This document shows positions 1-11,979 of a stretch of 64,000 nucleotides of DNA, in pieces. The translations under genes and the position numbers were made by a program. Below the pieces are notes generated by a model, which did not search any database, was not told the DNA's origin, and worked only from the letters and a program-made list of their open reading frames with translations. Position 1 is the first letter of the stretch; each line of letters opens with the position of its first letter. The stretch comes from Chamaelirium japonicum (taxonomy: Eukaryota > Streptophyta > Magnoliopsida > Liliales > Melanthiaceae). The stretch spans positions 39,888,200 through 39,952,199 of the forward strand of contig OX393554.1 of NCBI GenBank assembly GCA_947650365.1, read 5' to 3'.

Positions 1-75
1 GGAAGTAGAGAAAAGAAACGAGTTTTTCTCACCTTGGTCCTAGCATGATTTCTTTTTTATAGAATGACCCCCTAA

Positions 76-385
76 GAGCATCGCCAACCGACTCCCATCT
101 CCCCTCCGATCCCCGTTGCAGTCCCCTATTTTGTCGGCTTGTGAATTATGGCTGCTCCAACTGACTCCTACCGATCCTACGTGATGGTAGGAGTCGGCTC
201 TCGCAAGCTCCTATCCCACATGACACTTAACTAAATAGTTGAAATGGTGGGAGGTGTGAATGGGGTAAAAGTGGGAGATATGAGTAGGTTGGAGGGGGTT
301 TTTTTCTCCACCTGACTCCTATCCCACGTGGCACTTAGGAGGGAGATAGGAGTAGCGGTTGGCTAGGAGTCCATTTGAGATGCTC
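76..385. mobile_element. Harbinger/Tourist-like MITE
   Basis: A roughly 310-bp non-coding element is flanked by TAA on both sides (73-75 and 386-388), the 3-bp target duplication of the PIF/Harbinger superfamily. Both ends begin with GAGCATC and continue into related arms carrying CCAACCG and GACTCC, although the right arm has a small rearrangement relative to the left. The interior repeats a sequence for 'tggcacttag' and 'ctcctatccca' in both orientations. No transposase is encoded, so it would depend on a partner elsewhere. Confidence 0.6.
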
Positions 386-388
386 TAA

Positions 389-1078
389 GATCGGATTTAG
401 TTCGTCTCTATTTCTGGATATTTTTATTCCTTTCTATTCGTTGTTCCCATCCATAGGATCAAAATTCAACAGTGCAGATTGAACACTTTAACTTTCAACC
501 GGTACCATTATGTTTGGAACCCAATTAAAAATTGATATGCACCGTTGAATCCCCTCCAACAAATGGGAGCAACATATAGAGGGGAATAGAGATACCCATG
601 AATATCCGAATCCCCTACCACTATCTCCAACAACCTATTTATTCTAGATAGCCAAAATAAAGAGAAATGATAATTTCTCTAAATAGAGAGCCATACTTGG
701 AACCCAATTCCAGGAGACTCTTTATTCTAGATAGCCAAAAGTGAAATGAGGTGGAACCCTAGCTATTGGAGGTAGCCGCTGCATTCAAATCCTTCCCCCA
801 TTGATCGAATGAGGTGGGACCCAGCTATTAGCGAATAGCCATTTTGACGACTTGAATTTAGGGCCTAGGAGGGCCTTCTTTGGGGATTTCGACCGCCAAA
901 AATGCCGAAGCGGAATATTTAGAGAAGCTTATGCTCTAAATCTTTATGTTTTTAATTTCGAGAATAAAACGGCAAATCAAATTGATAGCTGGTTCTTATC
1001 TTATTTGTTTAGTGATGAGATTGTCCTTTTTCAATTTTTGATTATTTTGTTGCTTGTCGAATAAGTGAGGGGGTGCTT
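389..1078. other. Intergenic DNA with a short direct repeat
   Basis: No supported gene. A 20-bp word, TTTATTCTAGATAGCCAAAA, occurs at about 638-657 and again at 721-740. The surrounding 'ctatctccaacaacc' (from about 620) and 'ctattggaggtag' (about 762) face each other and may be the ends of another degraded MITE, but I see no clean target duplication. The 70-codon reading frame at 852-1064 resembles nothing I know. Confidence 0.3.
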
Positions 1079-1086
1079 ATTCGAAC

Positions 1087-1329
1087 CAGTGTTTTGAAAA
1101 CCGGACCGGGTAGTTCAATTGATTTGGACAGGAATCGGAACATGTTTCGGTTCGATCTTTGAATAAACCAGTTTGTATGTTAACCCAGGAGTCAAACCTT
1201 GTCATTGAATAATTTAGTAAATATCTATTTCAAAAAATATATTTTCATGCGGATTAAACGGTTGAACCACCGGTTTGAACCGATTTGGATTCAACCGAAT
1301 GTGTTTTCGCCTTCCGGTCCAAAACACTG
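1087..1329. mobile_element. hAT-type MITE with 8-bp target duplication
   Basis: A 243-bp non-coding element begins CAGTGTTTTGAAAACCGGACC-like and ends with its inverse, CCGGTCCAAAACACTG. It is flanked on both sides by the exact 8-bp duplication ATTCGAAC (1079-1086 and 1330-1337). Eight-base duplications are the mark of hAT transposition. Its AT-rich interior and CCGGTT/AACCGG words fit a non-autonomous derivative. It lies about 340 bp upstream of the WEB-family start codon, so it may be in the promoter. Confidence 0.85.
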
Positions 1330-1607
1330 ATTCGAACCCTTGGTCGAGGCCATGGGTTGCAAATGCCTAGTCAGTTGAGTTAACAGTTGGAGACATTAAT
1401 TGGACTATTTAGAGAGAGAGAGAGAGAGAGGGGGGGGGGGAGGAGGGGGGAGGAGGTCGTGGGGTGATGGGCGCATCTTAAACCAACTGAAATAAGGAAA
1501 ATGCTATTAGTCCTGAAATAGTTACCTGCTTTACTGCCACCCTCCTGCTTCTTTCCCCTCTTCGTCCCTCCTGCTCTCAGACCCAACACCATTACATTGC
1601 CGGCATT

Positions 1608-1610
<3 letters not shown>

Positions 1611-1659
<49 letters not shown>
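1611..1659 (+). repeat. (CT)n microsatellite in the 5' leader of the WEB gene
   Basis: A run of about 24 CT dinucleotides ends six bases before the proposed start codon at 1666. CT-rich leaders are common in plant 5' UTRs and core promoters (Y patches), so this tract probably lies in the untranslated leader. A shorter GA tract with a run of G follows at 1411-1441. Confidence 0.8.
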
Positions 1660-1662
<3 letters not shown>

Positions 1663-1665
1663 ACA

Positions 1666-4600
1666 ATGCTTGCATCCAAATCCAAGTACGTATCCTTTCC
1701 CCCACAAGACCTGATCAGATTTTATTTTTCTGTTCTTGGTTTCTCAGGCTGATTCACTCCTGGATGCTTTTTTCATTTTGGATTTCAAAAATGCTTCTTT
1801 TGATGCTTATTCCTCTAATTCTCGCATTAACAGCAGATGGGTTACCGTTGGGTTTGATTGGATTGGAGAATTCTCATTTGGGTTCTCAAGTATTCTGGCT
1901 CTTTTCTTTCATTGGTTTTGTTGTGCAGTGGTTGTGGAATTTCCCAATAACCTCCAAGCTGCAATTTTTCTGGCTTTGTCAGCGTTTTGGGAGGGATTCA
2001 CATTAGGGTTTTGCTCCACTTTGGATTTAATCTATGTCTTGATTTTGTTATTAAGATGTTCTTTGGAATTCCCAGCTACCAATTCCCGGGAATTGATTCC
2101 CGATGTTCAAGGGTTCTTACTGAATCAGCATCTTTTCTTTGATGGCCTTCGTCTCCCATTAGCCTCCAAGCTGCATTTTTTCTGGGTTTTCGAGTGTTTG
2201 TGGGTGTGATTCACATCCAGGTTTAGCTTCAACTTGGATTTCTTTTCAATGTTATTTCTTCAATTCTAGCTCCAATGGCATAGGAGTTGATGTCTATATC
2301 GATTCTCGTGGTCACTTGGGATTTCATGTGGTTGTGTAATTTCCATTAGGGTTCTTAAGATTTGTGGGTCTGTTTCTTTCATGATTTTCATGTGGACTGT
2401 TTGTGGAATTCCCATTAGCCTTCGTGCTGCAATTTTTCCTGGTTTTCAGTTTTATTGGTCGGATTAAAACCCGGTTTATGCTTCATTTTAGATTTAATTT
2501 TTCAATATCTTCCTATTATTTGGATTTTTAATGGATCATATCAATTAATCAATCTCTTGATTTTCCCAGCAAGATGCATCTTTCCCGGTTCAGTCTTCAA
2601 CTTTTTCCTGATTTGTTCGCTCATTGCAAATTAAACTTGGGTTTGATGGGTGCTTTGATTCATTCCAATTTTTTTAAGAAAGATTTCTCGTCATTGTTTG
2701 GTTATTCAATAGTATCGATCCATTTGTGGAACTTTTTATTGCTTATTTGATTCCCACACCAAGATCCGTCTTTTGCTATTTAATCTTATTTTTTGGCACC
2801 AATTACGTTCGGATCATCGTGTAACTCTGATTATGATCCTTGCTTTTTTTTTTTTTGATATTATCTGTGTTTTTGGTTATTTTATTGCATGATCTACGTC
2901 TGAGTTCTCGCACATTTCATGTCAAGGGCTTGAAATTGGATTGTATGAAAGCTCAGAGATTTCAATTTTGAACAGATCTAGACTATCTGATGCTTCAAAT
3001 AGCAAAACCACACCAGCAAGCCCTAGGGTTAACAAACTAGGAAGGGCGGGATCCACCAAATCGGAGTCCCTTTCACCACTGCAAAATTCACGCTCTTCAA
3101 CTGACCGGTCGTCGAAATCGATCAATTCAAAGCTAACCTTGCAAAGTTCACACGTTTCGGTCGGCCGATCTCCGCATTCGGTCTATTCAAAGCCTACAGT
3201 GGTTCAACGATCACCCAAAATCAGCAAGCTGCCTGATGTAAGCAAATTGGAATTTCTATAAATCCTTCCGGTTTTTGTATAATAAATTGATCTTTGAGGT
3301 TTGGGTTTTGTTCATAGAATCGGCAACAAGTAGTGGCGGGATCGGAATCAAATGTGCATCTGGGTGTAGTTGAGGAAGACCTGAAGAAGGCAAGGGAGCA
3401 GTTGGCTTCGGTTGAGCAGGAGAAGGCCCAAGCTCTCCAGGATCTGAAGGATGCAAAGAGATTGTCTGACGACGCAAATGAGAAGCTCAAGGAGGCTCTT
3501 GTTGCTCATAAAAGGGCCAAGGAGAGCTCAGAGTTTGCAAAACTTCGAGCAGACGAATTGGAACAAGCTGGCGTCGAAGCTGGTCAGAAGAGGGAAGAGG
3601 AGTGGCAGAAAGAGCTCGAAAATCTCCGAAACCAATATGCTGTGGATGCCACGGCATTGCTTTCCACCACTCAGGAGCTGCAAAGAGTGAAGGGTGAACT
3701 TCTAGTGACCTCCGATGTGAAGAACACTGCCCTGAGCCATACCTATGATTCAATGAAGATTGCTGAGATCAACACGGAGAAGGTAGAGTCGCTGTCAAAC
3801 GAAGTCAATCGCCTGAAAGCATTTCTTGATTCGAGGATGGAGGGTGTGAGTAGTGAAAATGCAGAATTAGTGAAGAAATTAAACTCTGAGGTTGATGGTT
3901 TGAAGCGCGAACTTGAGAGAGCAAAGGCTGCTGAAGAGAAGTCGGTTGTGATGGAAGCATTGGTTGAAGGACTTAGGACTGAGGTGATAGATGCAACGAG
4001 GGCTGAAATGCATGCTGGTAAGCTAACTGATGAGTTGAAGAGGAAGGCAGAGATGCTGGAAGCTAGGGTGGAGGAAGCCAATCAGTATGAGAATGAAACC
4101 TCCGAGCTAGTGAAGAAATTGGACTCCGAGATTGATGCTTTGAAGCGCAAGCTTGAGAGAGCAAACGCAGCTGAAAAGAATTTGGTCGAGATGGAAGCAT
4201 TGGTCGAACGGCTCAGTAACGAGGTGACTGATGCAAAGACGACTGAAATGGATGCTCGTAAGCTAGTTGATGATTGGAAGAGGAAGGCAGAGTTGTTGGA
4301 AGTTCGGGTAGAGGAAGCCAATCAGTCTGAGCAATCCTCATTGGATTCCTTGGCTTTGGTGACAAAGCAGCTGGAGGAAAGCAATGCTTTGCTCCAAGAT
4401 TCGCGATCTGAGATTGCTGCTCTTAAAGGGATCATGGAGTCATTGGAGATCGAGGTGACTACACACAAAGAGGATCTCAATGGATCAGATCGGCGTTTCG
4501 ATGTAGCGCATCATGAAGCACTGGAATTGGGGAAGACAGTTGAAGTTCTAAAATCAAAGCTTCAGGCAGTAGAGGAGGAAAAATTGCAGGCACTGAGCAA

Positions 4601-5735
4601 TGCGAAGATTGCGGCCTCGAACATAGAAAGCCTATCCGAGGAGAAAAATAAACTGATGAATGAGCTCGTTATCAGTCGGGGTGAAGAGGCGGAAGTTAAG
4701 GGTGCAATGGAAGGTTTAGCTTCAGCTTTGCATGAGGTGTCTACTGAAGCCAGAGAATCACATGAACTGCTTCTGATTAAGCAAGCTGAGTCGGAAGATG
4801 CGCATGCCCATATCGAAGAACTGAGGGTGGCTCTCAAGAGCACCGAGGAAAGCTATGAGGTCATGCTCGACGATGCGAAGTACGAAATTGTTTGCCTCAA
4901 GAACTCTATCGGAAGATATGAAACGGAAGCCAATACCTCAAAGGCCGAGTGGATCACAAAAGAGCTTAGTTACATCAATGCTATCGAAAGATTAGAAGAA
5001 GAACTTGCTGCCCTCAAAGTAGAAATGCGAAAGGCGGTGGATTCGCTCAAAGGACTAGAGCACAAAGCACAGACTGCAATGGAAGCTAGGAAGCTGATGC
5101 TGACTAATTTAAGACAAGCAGAATATGCGGCAGCCGTCGCAAATGAAGTTGCAGAAGAAGCAAAGGATGAGAGCTTGCGGCTGAAGGGAAGGCTGTCAGC
5201 CAAGGAGAAGGAGCTGCAAAGTATCACTCAAGAGAACAATGACCTTCGCATCCGAGAAGAAGACGCTCTAGCAAAAGCGAGAGTGCTGTCTGCGTTGCTA
5301 TCTGAGGTCGCAGCCAAAGGAACCGATGAAAATGATGAGCTAACAAACAGTGAGGATACTGATGGCAGTGAGGGAAGGAGCTCCAAACAAGAAGCAAGCT
5401 CGGGAAAGCTTGAAGTCGCAAACCCAAAAGCGGAGAATGAAAATGGGTGTCCAAACGAAGAGGAGCAAGCCGTGGATGATGAAGCGAAGTGGTGGGAGAG
5501 CTGCAAAGTCACAGACAAGGGGTTGGCTCCGGTGAGGGAGCACGAGGCGGAGTCAACGGACGATGAATATTACTCGAAGATGGATAGCAGCAGCTCCGAT
5601 CCGACGAACCGATTGTCATCACAGAAAATGGGGAATGGGACGATCTCACCCGCTAAATTCCAGCATCGAAAGAAGAAGAAGGCTTTCCTGCGCAAATTCG
5701 GGAACCTATTGAAGAAGAAAGGTAACCATAAGTAG
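1666..5735 (+). CDS. WEB-family coiled-coil protein (At3g02930/At5g16730-like), three exons
   Basis: The proposed exons are 1666-1685, 2976-3237 and 3318-5735, with GT-AG introns of 1290 and 80 bp; reading phases agree, giving 899 residues. The N-terminus reads MLASKSKSRLSDASNSK and continues into a Ser/Pro/Lys-rich region with TPASPRVNKL, as in plant WEB-family proteins. Exon 3 opens with the conserved EEDLKKAREQLASVEQEK block and is almost entirely heptad coiled coil to about residue 770. An acidic, Ser-rich segment (EEEQAVDDEAKWWESCK) and a very basic tail ending KKKKAFLRKFGNLLKKK follow. The family includes WEB1/PMI2, which help maintain light-dependent chloroplast movement; the exact role of this subgroup is not settled. 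Two adjacent 80-residue blocks (3864-4103 and 4104-4343) are near copies. The length is close to known homologues (about 800-850 residues). The start is chosen because only the 20-nt first exon restores the family N-terminus. I am confident of the family, less of exon 1. Confidence 0.92.
1745..2500 (+). repeat. Degenerate repeats in intron 1 of the WEB gene
   Basis: A motif around 'cccattagcctccaagctgc' followed by 'tttttctgg' and then by 'gattcacat..ggttt.gctt' appears near 1943, 2157 and 2408. Each copy is about 100 bp or more and diverged, at spacings of roughly 215-250 bp. The region is T-rich and intronic. It looks like an old tandem duplication inside the intron, not coding sequence: the reading frames across it share no recognisable protein. 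Confidence 0.55.
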
Positions 5736-6646
5736 CGGAGCCAACCCACAAGAGGTATTCTGTCTGTCTTGTTTGTTCTCCATATCGTTTGTGCTTTGAT
5801 CATCGATTGTTTCCGTGGTTTCTGATACTTGTGCTGATTTTATAAAGTTTCTTTCCAAAAATTGTAAGAAATAGGTGGATCCAATGTTATGTATTGTGTG
5901 TCCTCTTTCCGGACTGTGTGATGAGCATTGGATCTTGTTTAGACCTTAAATTTTCTTGAAAGGAGGGAGAATGGTTGTAAGTACTCATACATCATATATA
6001 TAGTCTGTAGGTGTGAAATTCTCAAAAGTAAACATGAAATTATGAGGAAGTGTGCTGCAAAAACCTTGTGGTGCCTACAGTTGGATTCTCTGTTCTATTA
6101 TTCTTACACTCCATTTCTGCTACTCTTTCTTTTCGAAATCTGGGTGTTGTACAAAGGTCGGATCGAACACGCTATACTCATCAAGTGCACACGGATAGCG
6201 ATCGCGTGGTTTGTTGTAGCGCGGGGTGAAAGTTTTTAGGAGATGTCCCTCTAAACAAATCTAGTTCTTCTAATTTTGGCAGATCGATCCGATGAATGGT
6301 ATTCCATAGTTTGAGTTGGTTTTTTACGACTGGCTTTCAACCTAACACCAACCCTCAGCCTTTCTCATCCGGGCTTGGGACCTGCAATGGCGGTTTTTGA
6401 TGAATGGTATCAGGTTCTTATTTCTAACCCTGGCCGCTGAAATATAACATAAACAAATACCTGAGCATAATATTAACTATACATCATCAAAACCTCCTGA
6501 TTAGGCCCTAATGATCGAGTCCAACCTTTCTTATTATTGTGACTGGAATTCCTCGTTCAGGGGTTTCCTACTTTGGATTGATGGCTGGTTGGGATTCCCC
6601 ATCCGCTCCAAGTACCTTCACCAATAAAAAGAGAGCATTTTTGCGG
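5736..6646. other. 3' flank of the WEB gene, no gene seen
   Basis: The first few hundred bases are T-rich and likely hold the 3' UTR of the WEB gene; I see no unambiguous polyadenylation signal. The rest is unassigned. The 65-codon frame at 6042-6239 has no recognisable features. Confidence 0.4.
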
Positions 6647-6817
6647 CCCGATTGATTTGTTGCACTTGCTTACGGCCAATTGTGGTATGCCACATCGTCC
6701 AAAAGAAAGGCATAATTGGTCCTTACGGCCCAATCATGGTTTGCCACGTCGTCCAAAAGAAAGGGCATGTTGCCAGACCAAGATTGGGCGGTAAGCAAGT
6801 GCAACAAATCAATCGGG
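6647..6817. mobile_element. Small foldback element with 32-bp inverted termini
   Basis: The ends are almost perfect inverse copies: CCCGATTGATTTGTTGCACT at the left and its complement at the right, continuing to about 32 bp with the pairing. Between them lie two direct copies of about 45 bp (TTACGGCC..CCACATCGTCCAAAAGAAAGG-like, near 6688 and 6721). I could not find a matching target duplication. It is non-coding and may be a MITE of unassigned superfamily. Confidence 0.6.
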
Positions 6818-8556
6818 TATCAAAAAATAAAAACTCTTAACTGACCATCTTTGTACTGTTGGCAAGACTGTTGTTGATGATGATTTAATATCATACAAAA
6901 CAATGCTTATGAAGCTGTTGGGGTCCAACTAATCCCCTATTAGCTAAAAGAACTCTTAATTAACTCAATTGTGATTTGTCGAGGGTTGGGTTCGGCTAAG
7001 AGAGCTGCTAGAAGGGTTTAGACCTTCTCCTTTTAATTAATGATGACCCAATTAAACACTACGTAAATTACTAAAATTAACCATAAATTCGATTGAGATT
7101 CTCGATTCGTCGGACTCGGAAAAATAAGACGGTCATAATAAACATAAAGTGAACCACAATTGGAGCATCCAGAAAGTAGGTCACCACTGTGCACACATCG
7201 ACTCCGTCCAAGCAAGGGGTTGACTCGTGCCCAAGTCAACTCGAGTACAATTATAAAGAGGCTAAGTCATCTCAACAAATAAAGGTGCGAAGAAACACAC
7301 CACAAAACACACCCACAAAAACCAGATCTCTACATCCCTGTTGCGTCTTCTGCTACTAATCACCACGTGCCACACAATGCGTGCGAATCGGCCCCTTCAG
7401 GTAACTAAGATGATGAGGTTTTTGTCCTTGGATGATCCGCGATGCTCGGATAGCTGATTAACCAAGAGAATTAGGGATATATTTAGGATCACAAGAAAAA
7501 TCTCGTCTACAGGTTGTAACCACTCTGATGCCAATTGTCGGTTTTTAATCTATAAACCGCAGATTTGATCGATGGAAAAAGCTATACTCGTTACCTCATC
7601 ATCGATAAAACGTCATGATCACAGATCCTAGACGTAGCGAGGGGGTGGGGGTGGTACTCTCCGCCATGTTGGTCTTCATTGGTGCCGAGTAGGCGGAGGT
7701 GGGCCCCCCTCCCGCCTCCTCTTCCTTGCTTTTCACAGGAACCCTAGCCCACCTTCTGTGGTGGTACTTGGGAAATGGCCAGGGTATACAGCTGATACTA
7801 TTTTTGTGCAAGTGCGGTGGTACTTAGAGAATACTGCAGTGGCAAATGATGGACTGCAATACCAGTTAGTAAACCCCAGTTTGCAAGCTCATGTTTTTCA
7901 GTTCAAATCGGTGGCAAGATTGCAATTATTGCCAAAATGGAGATCACACAAAATGGCACAACTGGCAAAGATACAGCTTCCAACTGCATTTTCAGTTTTT
8001 ACTTTAAAAAAAAAACTGCATTTTCAGCAGAGCAACCCTGTAATAAAAGTATGCTCTCTGATTCGAATTCACAGCATGCCGCCTTGTTCTCGAGCAACAG
8101 AAGTCGAGAGGACAGCGAGATTGAGATTTAGAAATGTCAGCGCCGATTCACAATCCAAGGTTATCTTGGTGATGGAAGAGGGCTCGTTCGACATGGACTC
8201 TGATCCGATGGCCATGGCGGTGTGAGAATCCCGAAGGTTCCTCAAGTTTCCCAAGAACTATCAGTAGTGCTAGTCAGGCTAAATGCAAATACCAATCTAA
8301 AACATGTTTAATAAAGTTGTTAAGGACATGTAATTGCACCGAGCCCCCATCTCACTGTTCAAGTGTTAAACAATTTTGTCAAGGGATCTCATGTTGCTAA
8401 AAAAATGCCATCCAAGTATTGATAACTTGGAGTCTAGCTTCAGGAGTTAACTAGCAGTATCACCCAAACAACTTCTGCATTGAGCCTAATTTACATGGTT
8501 TTGTTGAGTATGAACATGTATCCTGCCATTTCATACTCACTAGTACTTGTCCCGTG
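6818..8556. other. Intergenic region, no supported gene
   Basis: No protein or RNA gene recognised. CCACTCTGATGCCA at 7520-7533, read on the minus strand, resembles an initiator-tRNA-Met primer-binding site (TGGTATCAGAG) with one change. It directly follows a CCGACA end, so a worn LTR element may lie here. The 155-codon frame at 7758-8225 has no family resemblance and is probably chance. Confidence 0.35.
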
Positions 8557-8810
<254 letters not shown>

Positions 8811-9180
8811 CCCCCCCTCAAACTCACGGTGGATCAAACACTGAGAGTTTGCTAATAAGAAACCGAAAACGATGAGAGGGATGTGACTTTGTAAAAAAAT
8901 CAGCAATCTGCTCTGCGGAAGACACATAGGGCAAAGAAATTGTGACAGTCTCGTACTACTCTCTGGAGAAGTAACAATCGAGCTCAATGTGCTTTGTCCG
9001 CTCATGAAAAACCGGAGTGCTGACAATTTGAATGACACTCATGTTGTTGCAATGAAGAGCAGTAGGGCCAGAAGTAGCGACACCAAGATCTCGGAGAAGA
9101 CGTCGTAGATGAACAATCTTCTTAGTAGTAGTGGTTATGGCACGAAACTCGGTCTCAGTGCTGGAGGGAGAGACAACCTT

Positions 9181-9948
9181 CTACTTCTTACTCTTCCAGG
9201 AGATCAGAGAGTCACCCAAAAATAGGCAATATCCGATAGTAGAGTAACGAGTGGTTGAGTCACCAGCCCAATCAGCATCAGAATATGCACGAAGAACCAT
9301 AGAGGAGGTCGAGGGAAAAAGAAGCGACCTGATAATAGTACCTTGAAAATACCGAAGGACCCGTAGAAGGGCAGTATAATGAGCCGAGTGAGGTGCATCC
9401 ACAAACTGGTTAAGAATACTGACTGCATGTACAATATCCGACCTGATGATGCAAAGATAGACGAGCTGACCAACTATCTCTCGGTGCCTAGTAGGATCTG
9501 AGAGAGGCTTACCATCAGCACGACATAGCTTCACATGAAGCTCAAGAGGAGTGGCAACTGTACGATAGTCAGAAAGAGCAACACGATCTAGGATGTCAGC
9601 CGTGTACTTCTGCTGAGAAAGTAAAATCCCCCGAGCACCCCTAACAACCTCTAGGCCAAGAAAGTAGTGCAGGGGATCAAGATCCTTCATCTAAAACTAA
9701 CTTTGAAGATGCCGCTGAAGAGAGGCTATGGCACTAGAGTTATCACCAGTAAGGATCAGGCCATCAACATAAAGAAGGATGATGGCCCGGCCTTGGGGGA
9801 AAGTCCGCACAAATATAGAGTGATCTTGGAAACTCTCCACAAAACCGATCTCAATAACTGCATGACGAAAACACTCAAACCAAGCACGAGGAGCTTGTTT
9901 GAGTCCATAAATAGCCCAACAGAGACGACAGACATGCTGAAAGGGCAT
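9181..9948 (-). pseudogene. copia reverse transcriptase and RNase H region, fossil
   Basis: Minus-strand frames show the copia RT landmarks AIYGLKQAPRAWF and LLYVDGLILTGD, then PLHYFLGLEV and the RNase H block RAYSDADWAGD with ISWKSKK. These are diagnostic for plant Ty1-copia polyproteins. The frame is interrupted, so this is an inactive relic belonging to the element at 8557-13650. Confidence 0.9.
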
Positions 9949-10676
9949 GCTGAGATAAGGAGGAGGTTATATATACACAACCTTGGAGAGATCACCATGA
10001 AGAAACACATTCTTCATATTCATCTGAAGTAGGGGACAACCTCTAGCAGCAACAACAACGAGGAGGATCTGAATGGTGGTCATATGAGCCACCGAAGCAA
10101 AAGTCTCATCATAATCAATCCCGTACTCCTAAATAATGTCTCTGGCAATAAGACGAGCTTTGTACCGATCAATGGAGCCATCAGGATGACGTTTAATCTT
10201 GAAAACCCACTTGCAGCTAATAGGCTCAGCACCAATAGACAAAGAGACAACCTACCACGTTCGAGTCTGCTCAAAGGCCTGGAACTCCTCAGCCATAGCC
10301 TACTGCTATATAGGGTACTATAGTGCCTCTTTGTAGGACTTGGGCTCTCTGCCTGCGTGAAGAGAGGTAAGGTAAGCAGTGAATGCAGACGAGTAGGAAG
10401 TGACTGTAGCAAAACCAAAACGGTCAGGAGAGTAGCCAAAGTGGTAGGGGTGGCGGCGCTCGCACTGGGGATAGTGATGAGGAGTGCTAGGATCTATATT
10501 CGATAGAGAAAGGTTGCTCGAAGTAGATGGCATACCAGAGGAGTCACGATCAGATGAAGGGGTGACAGGTAACGGGGCAGGCGGACGACGACGAGACTAT
10601 ACCTGAGGAAATGAACAAACATGTGATAGCGACGAGGGACCCGAGGGAGAGGAAGGAGACACAAGAGAAATAATAT

Positions 10677-11979
10677 CTAAGAGGAAATTAGGAGAAGGAG
10701 GAAGGTCGACCACGATAGTAGGAGATAAAGGCTCGAGGGTGGGGGAAGAGAAGAAGCGATAGCTGAAGGAGGGGGTGTCACAGGAGGAGTCTGTTGAGAC
10801 ACCGAGGAGGGAGCTGGAGGAATCTCAAGAAAATTGAGATCCTGAGACGCAACAGAGTAATAGAAAATATTCTCGACAAATGAGACATGTTGAGAGATAC
10901 GAAGATGTCGAGCCAAGGGGTCATAGCAACGGTAACCCTTGTGCTCAGAACTGAGCCCCAAAAGCACACACTTAGTGGACCTGGCCGAGAGCTTGTTACG
11001 CTCTTGGGAAGGAAGAAGGCCAAAGCACGTGCATCCAAAAGTGCACAGCATGCTGTAGTCAGGAGGAGTGCGATAGAGACACTTATAAGGAGAGACACCC
11101 AAGAGGACTAAGGAGGGGGTGATGTTAATAAGATTGACAGTGGTCAAAATGGCCTCTACCCAAAAGGTGCGAGGAACGAACAAGGAGAAAAGCTAAGCAT
11201 GATCTATCTCAAGGATGTAACGGTGCTTTCACTCAGCAACCCCGTTCTGCTCATGAGTATGAGGACAAGATTGCTGGAAGAGAGTCCAATGGGACTGAAG
11301 AATAGAGCGCATCATAGAGGAGAGGTATTCACGTGTACAATCAAACCGAAAAGTTTTGATACAAGCATGAAACAGAATATGAACCATGGCTGTGAAGGTC
11401 TTATAGACCTTAGGAATGTTAGATCACTAACGAAGAAGGTAAACCCATATGAAGCATGAATAATCATCGATAAAACTAACATAGTAAAGATAACCAATCA
11501 TAGAAGATAAAGGTGCAGGACCCCAAATATCAGAGTGCACTAGATCAAACGGACTACAGCTAGGACCTCGACAAACTGGAAGAAAAAGGGCTAGCTGAAT
11601 GCTTAGCCAACTAACATCCCGTACAAAAAGAAAGGGAAGAAAAGGAATCTTGACCTAATCTCCTGTGCCACAGGTCGACATCAAAAGTCACAGTTCCATA
11701 GAAGACCAAAGGAGGGACAGTAGGTATATGAAGATACTCCAGGTGATATAGTCCGCCAGCCCTACGAGCATCACCAATCCTCTGTCCCGAGCGTGCATCT
11801 TGCACAACACAAGAAGAAGAAGAGAAAGTGACGGTCAGGTCAGAATCACACAACCTGCTACTAGAGATTAAGCTCATATGAAGCTGAGGTACATGCAATA
11901 CAAAAGGTAGAGAGAAAGCCAGTAGGGTCGGAGGCTGTAGTGATAGATTCAGCCTGTGAGATGGCAAAAAGAGAACCAT
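10677..11979 (-). pseudogene. copia integrase region, fossil
   Basis: The minus strand reads FWVEAILTTVNLINITPS, then PDYSMLCTFGCTCF and a LGLSSEHKGYRCYDP-type block, the standard integrase C-terminal region of plant copia polyproteins. It sits in the expected place between protease (about 12 kb) and reverse transcriptase (about 10 kb). It is part of the broken element at 8557-13650. Confidence 0.85.

Noticed and set aside
3743-5543. Minus-strand frames opposite the WEB gene
   Set aside because: Serine-rich mirror translations of a Glu/Lys-rich coiled-coil exon; they have no separate support.
7758-8225. 155-codon frame as a gene
   Set aside because: No recognisable domain, no splice or promoter context, and an overlapping second frame of similar quality.
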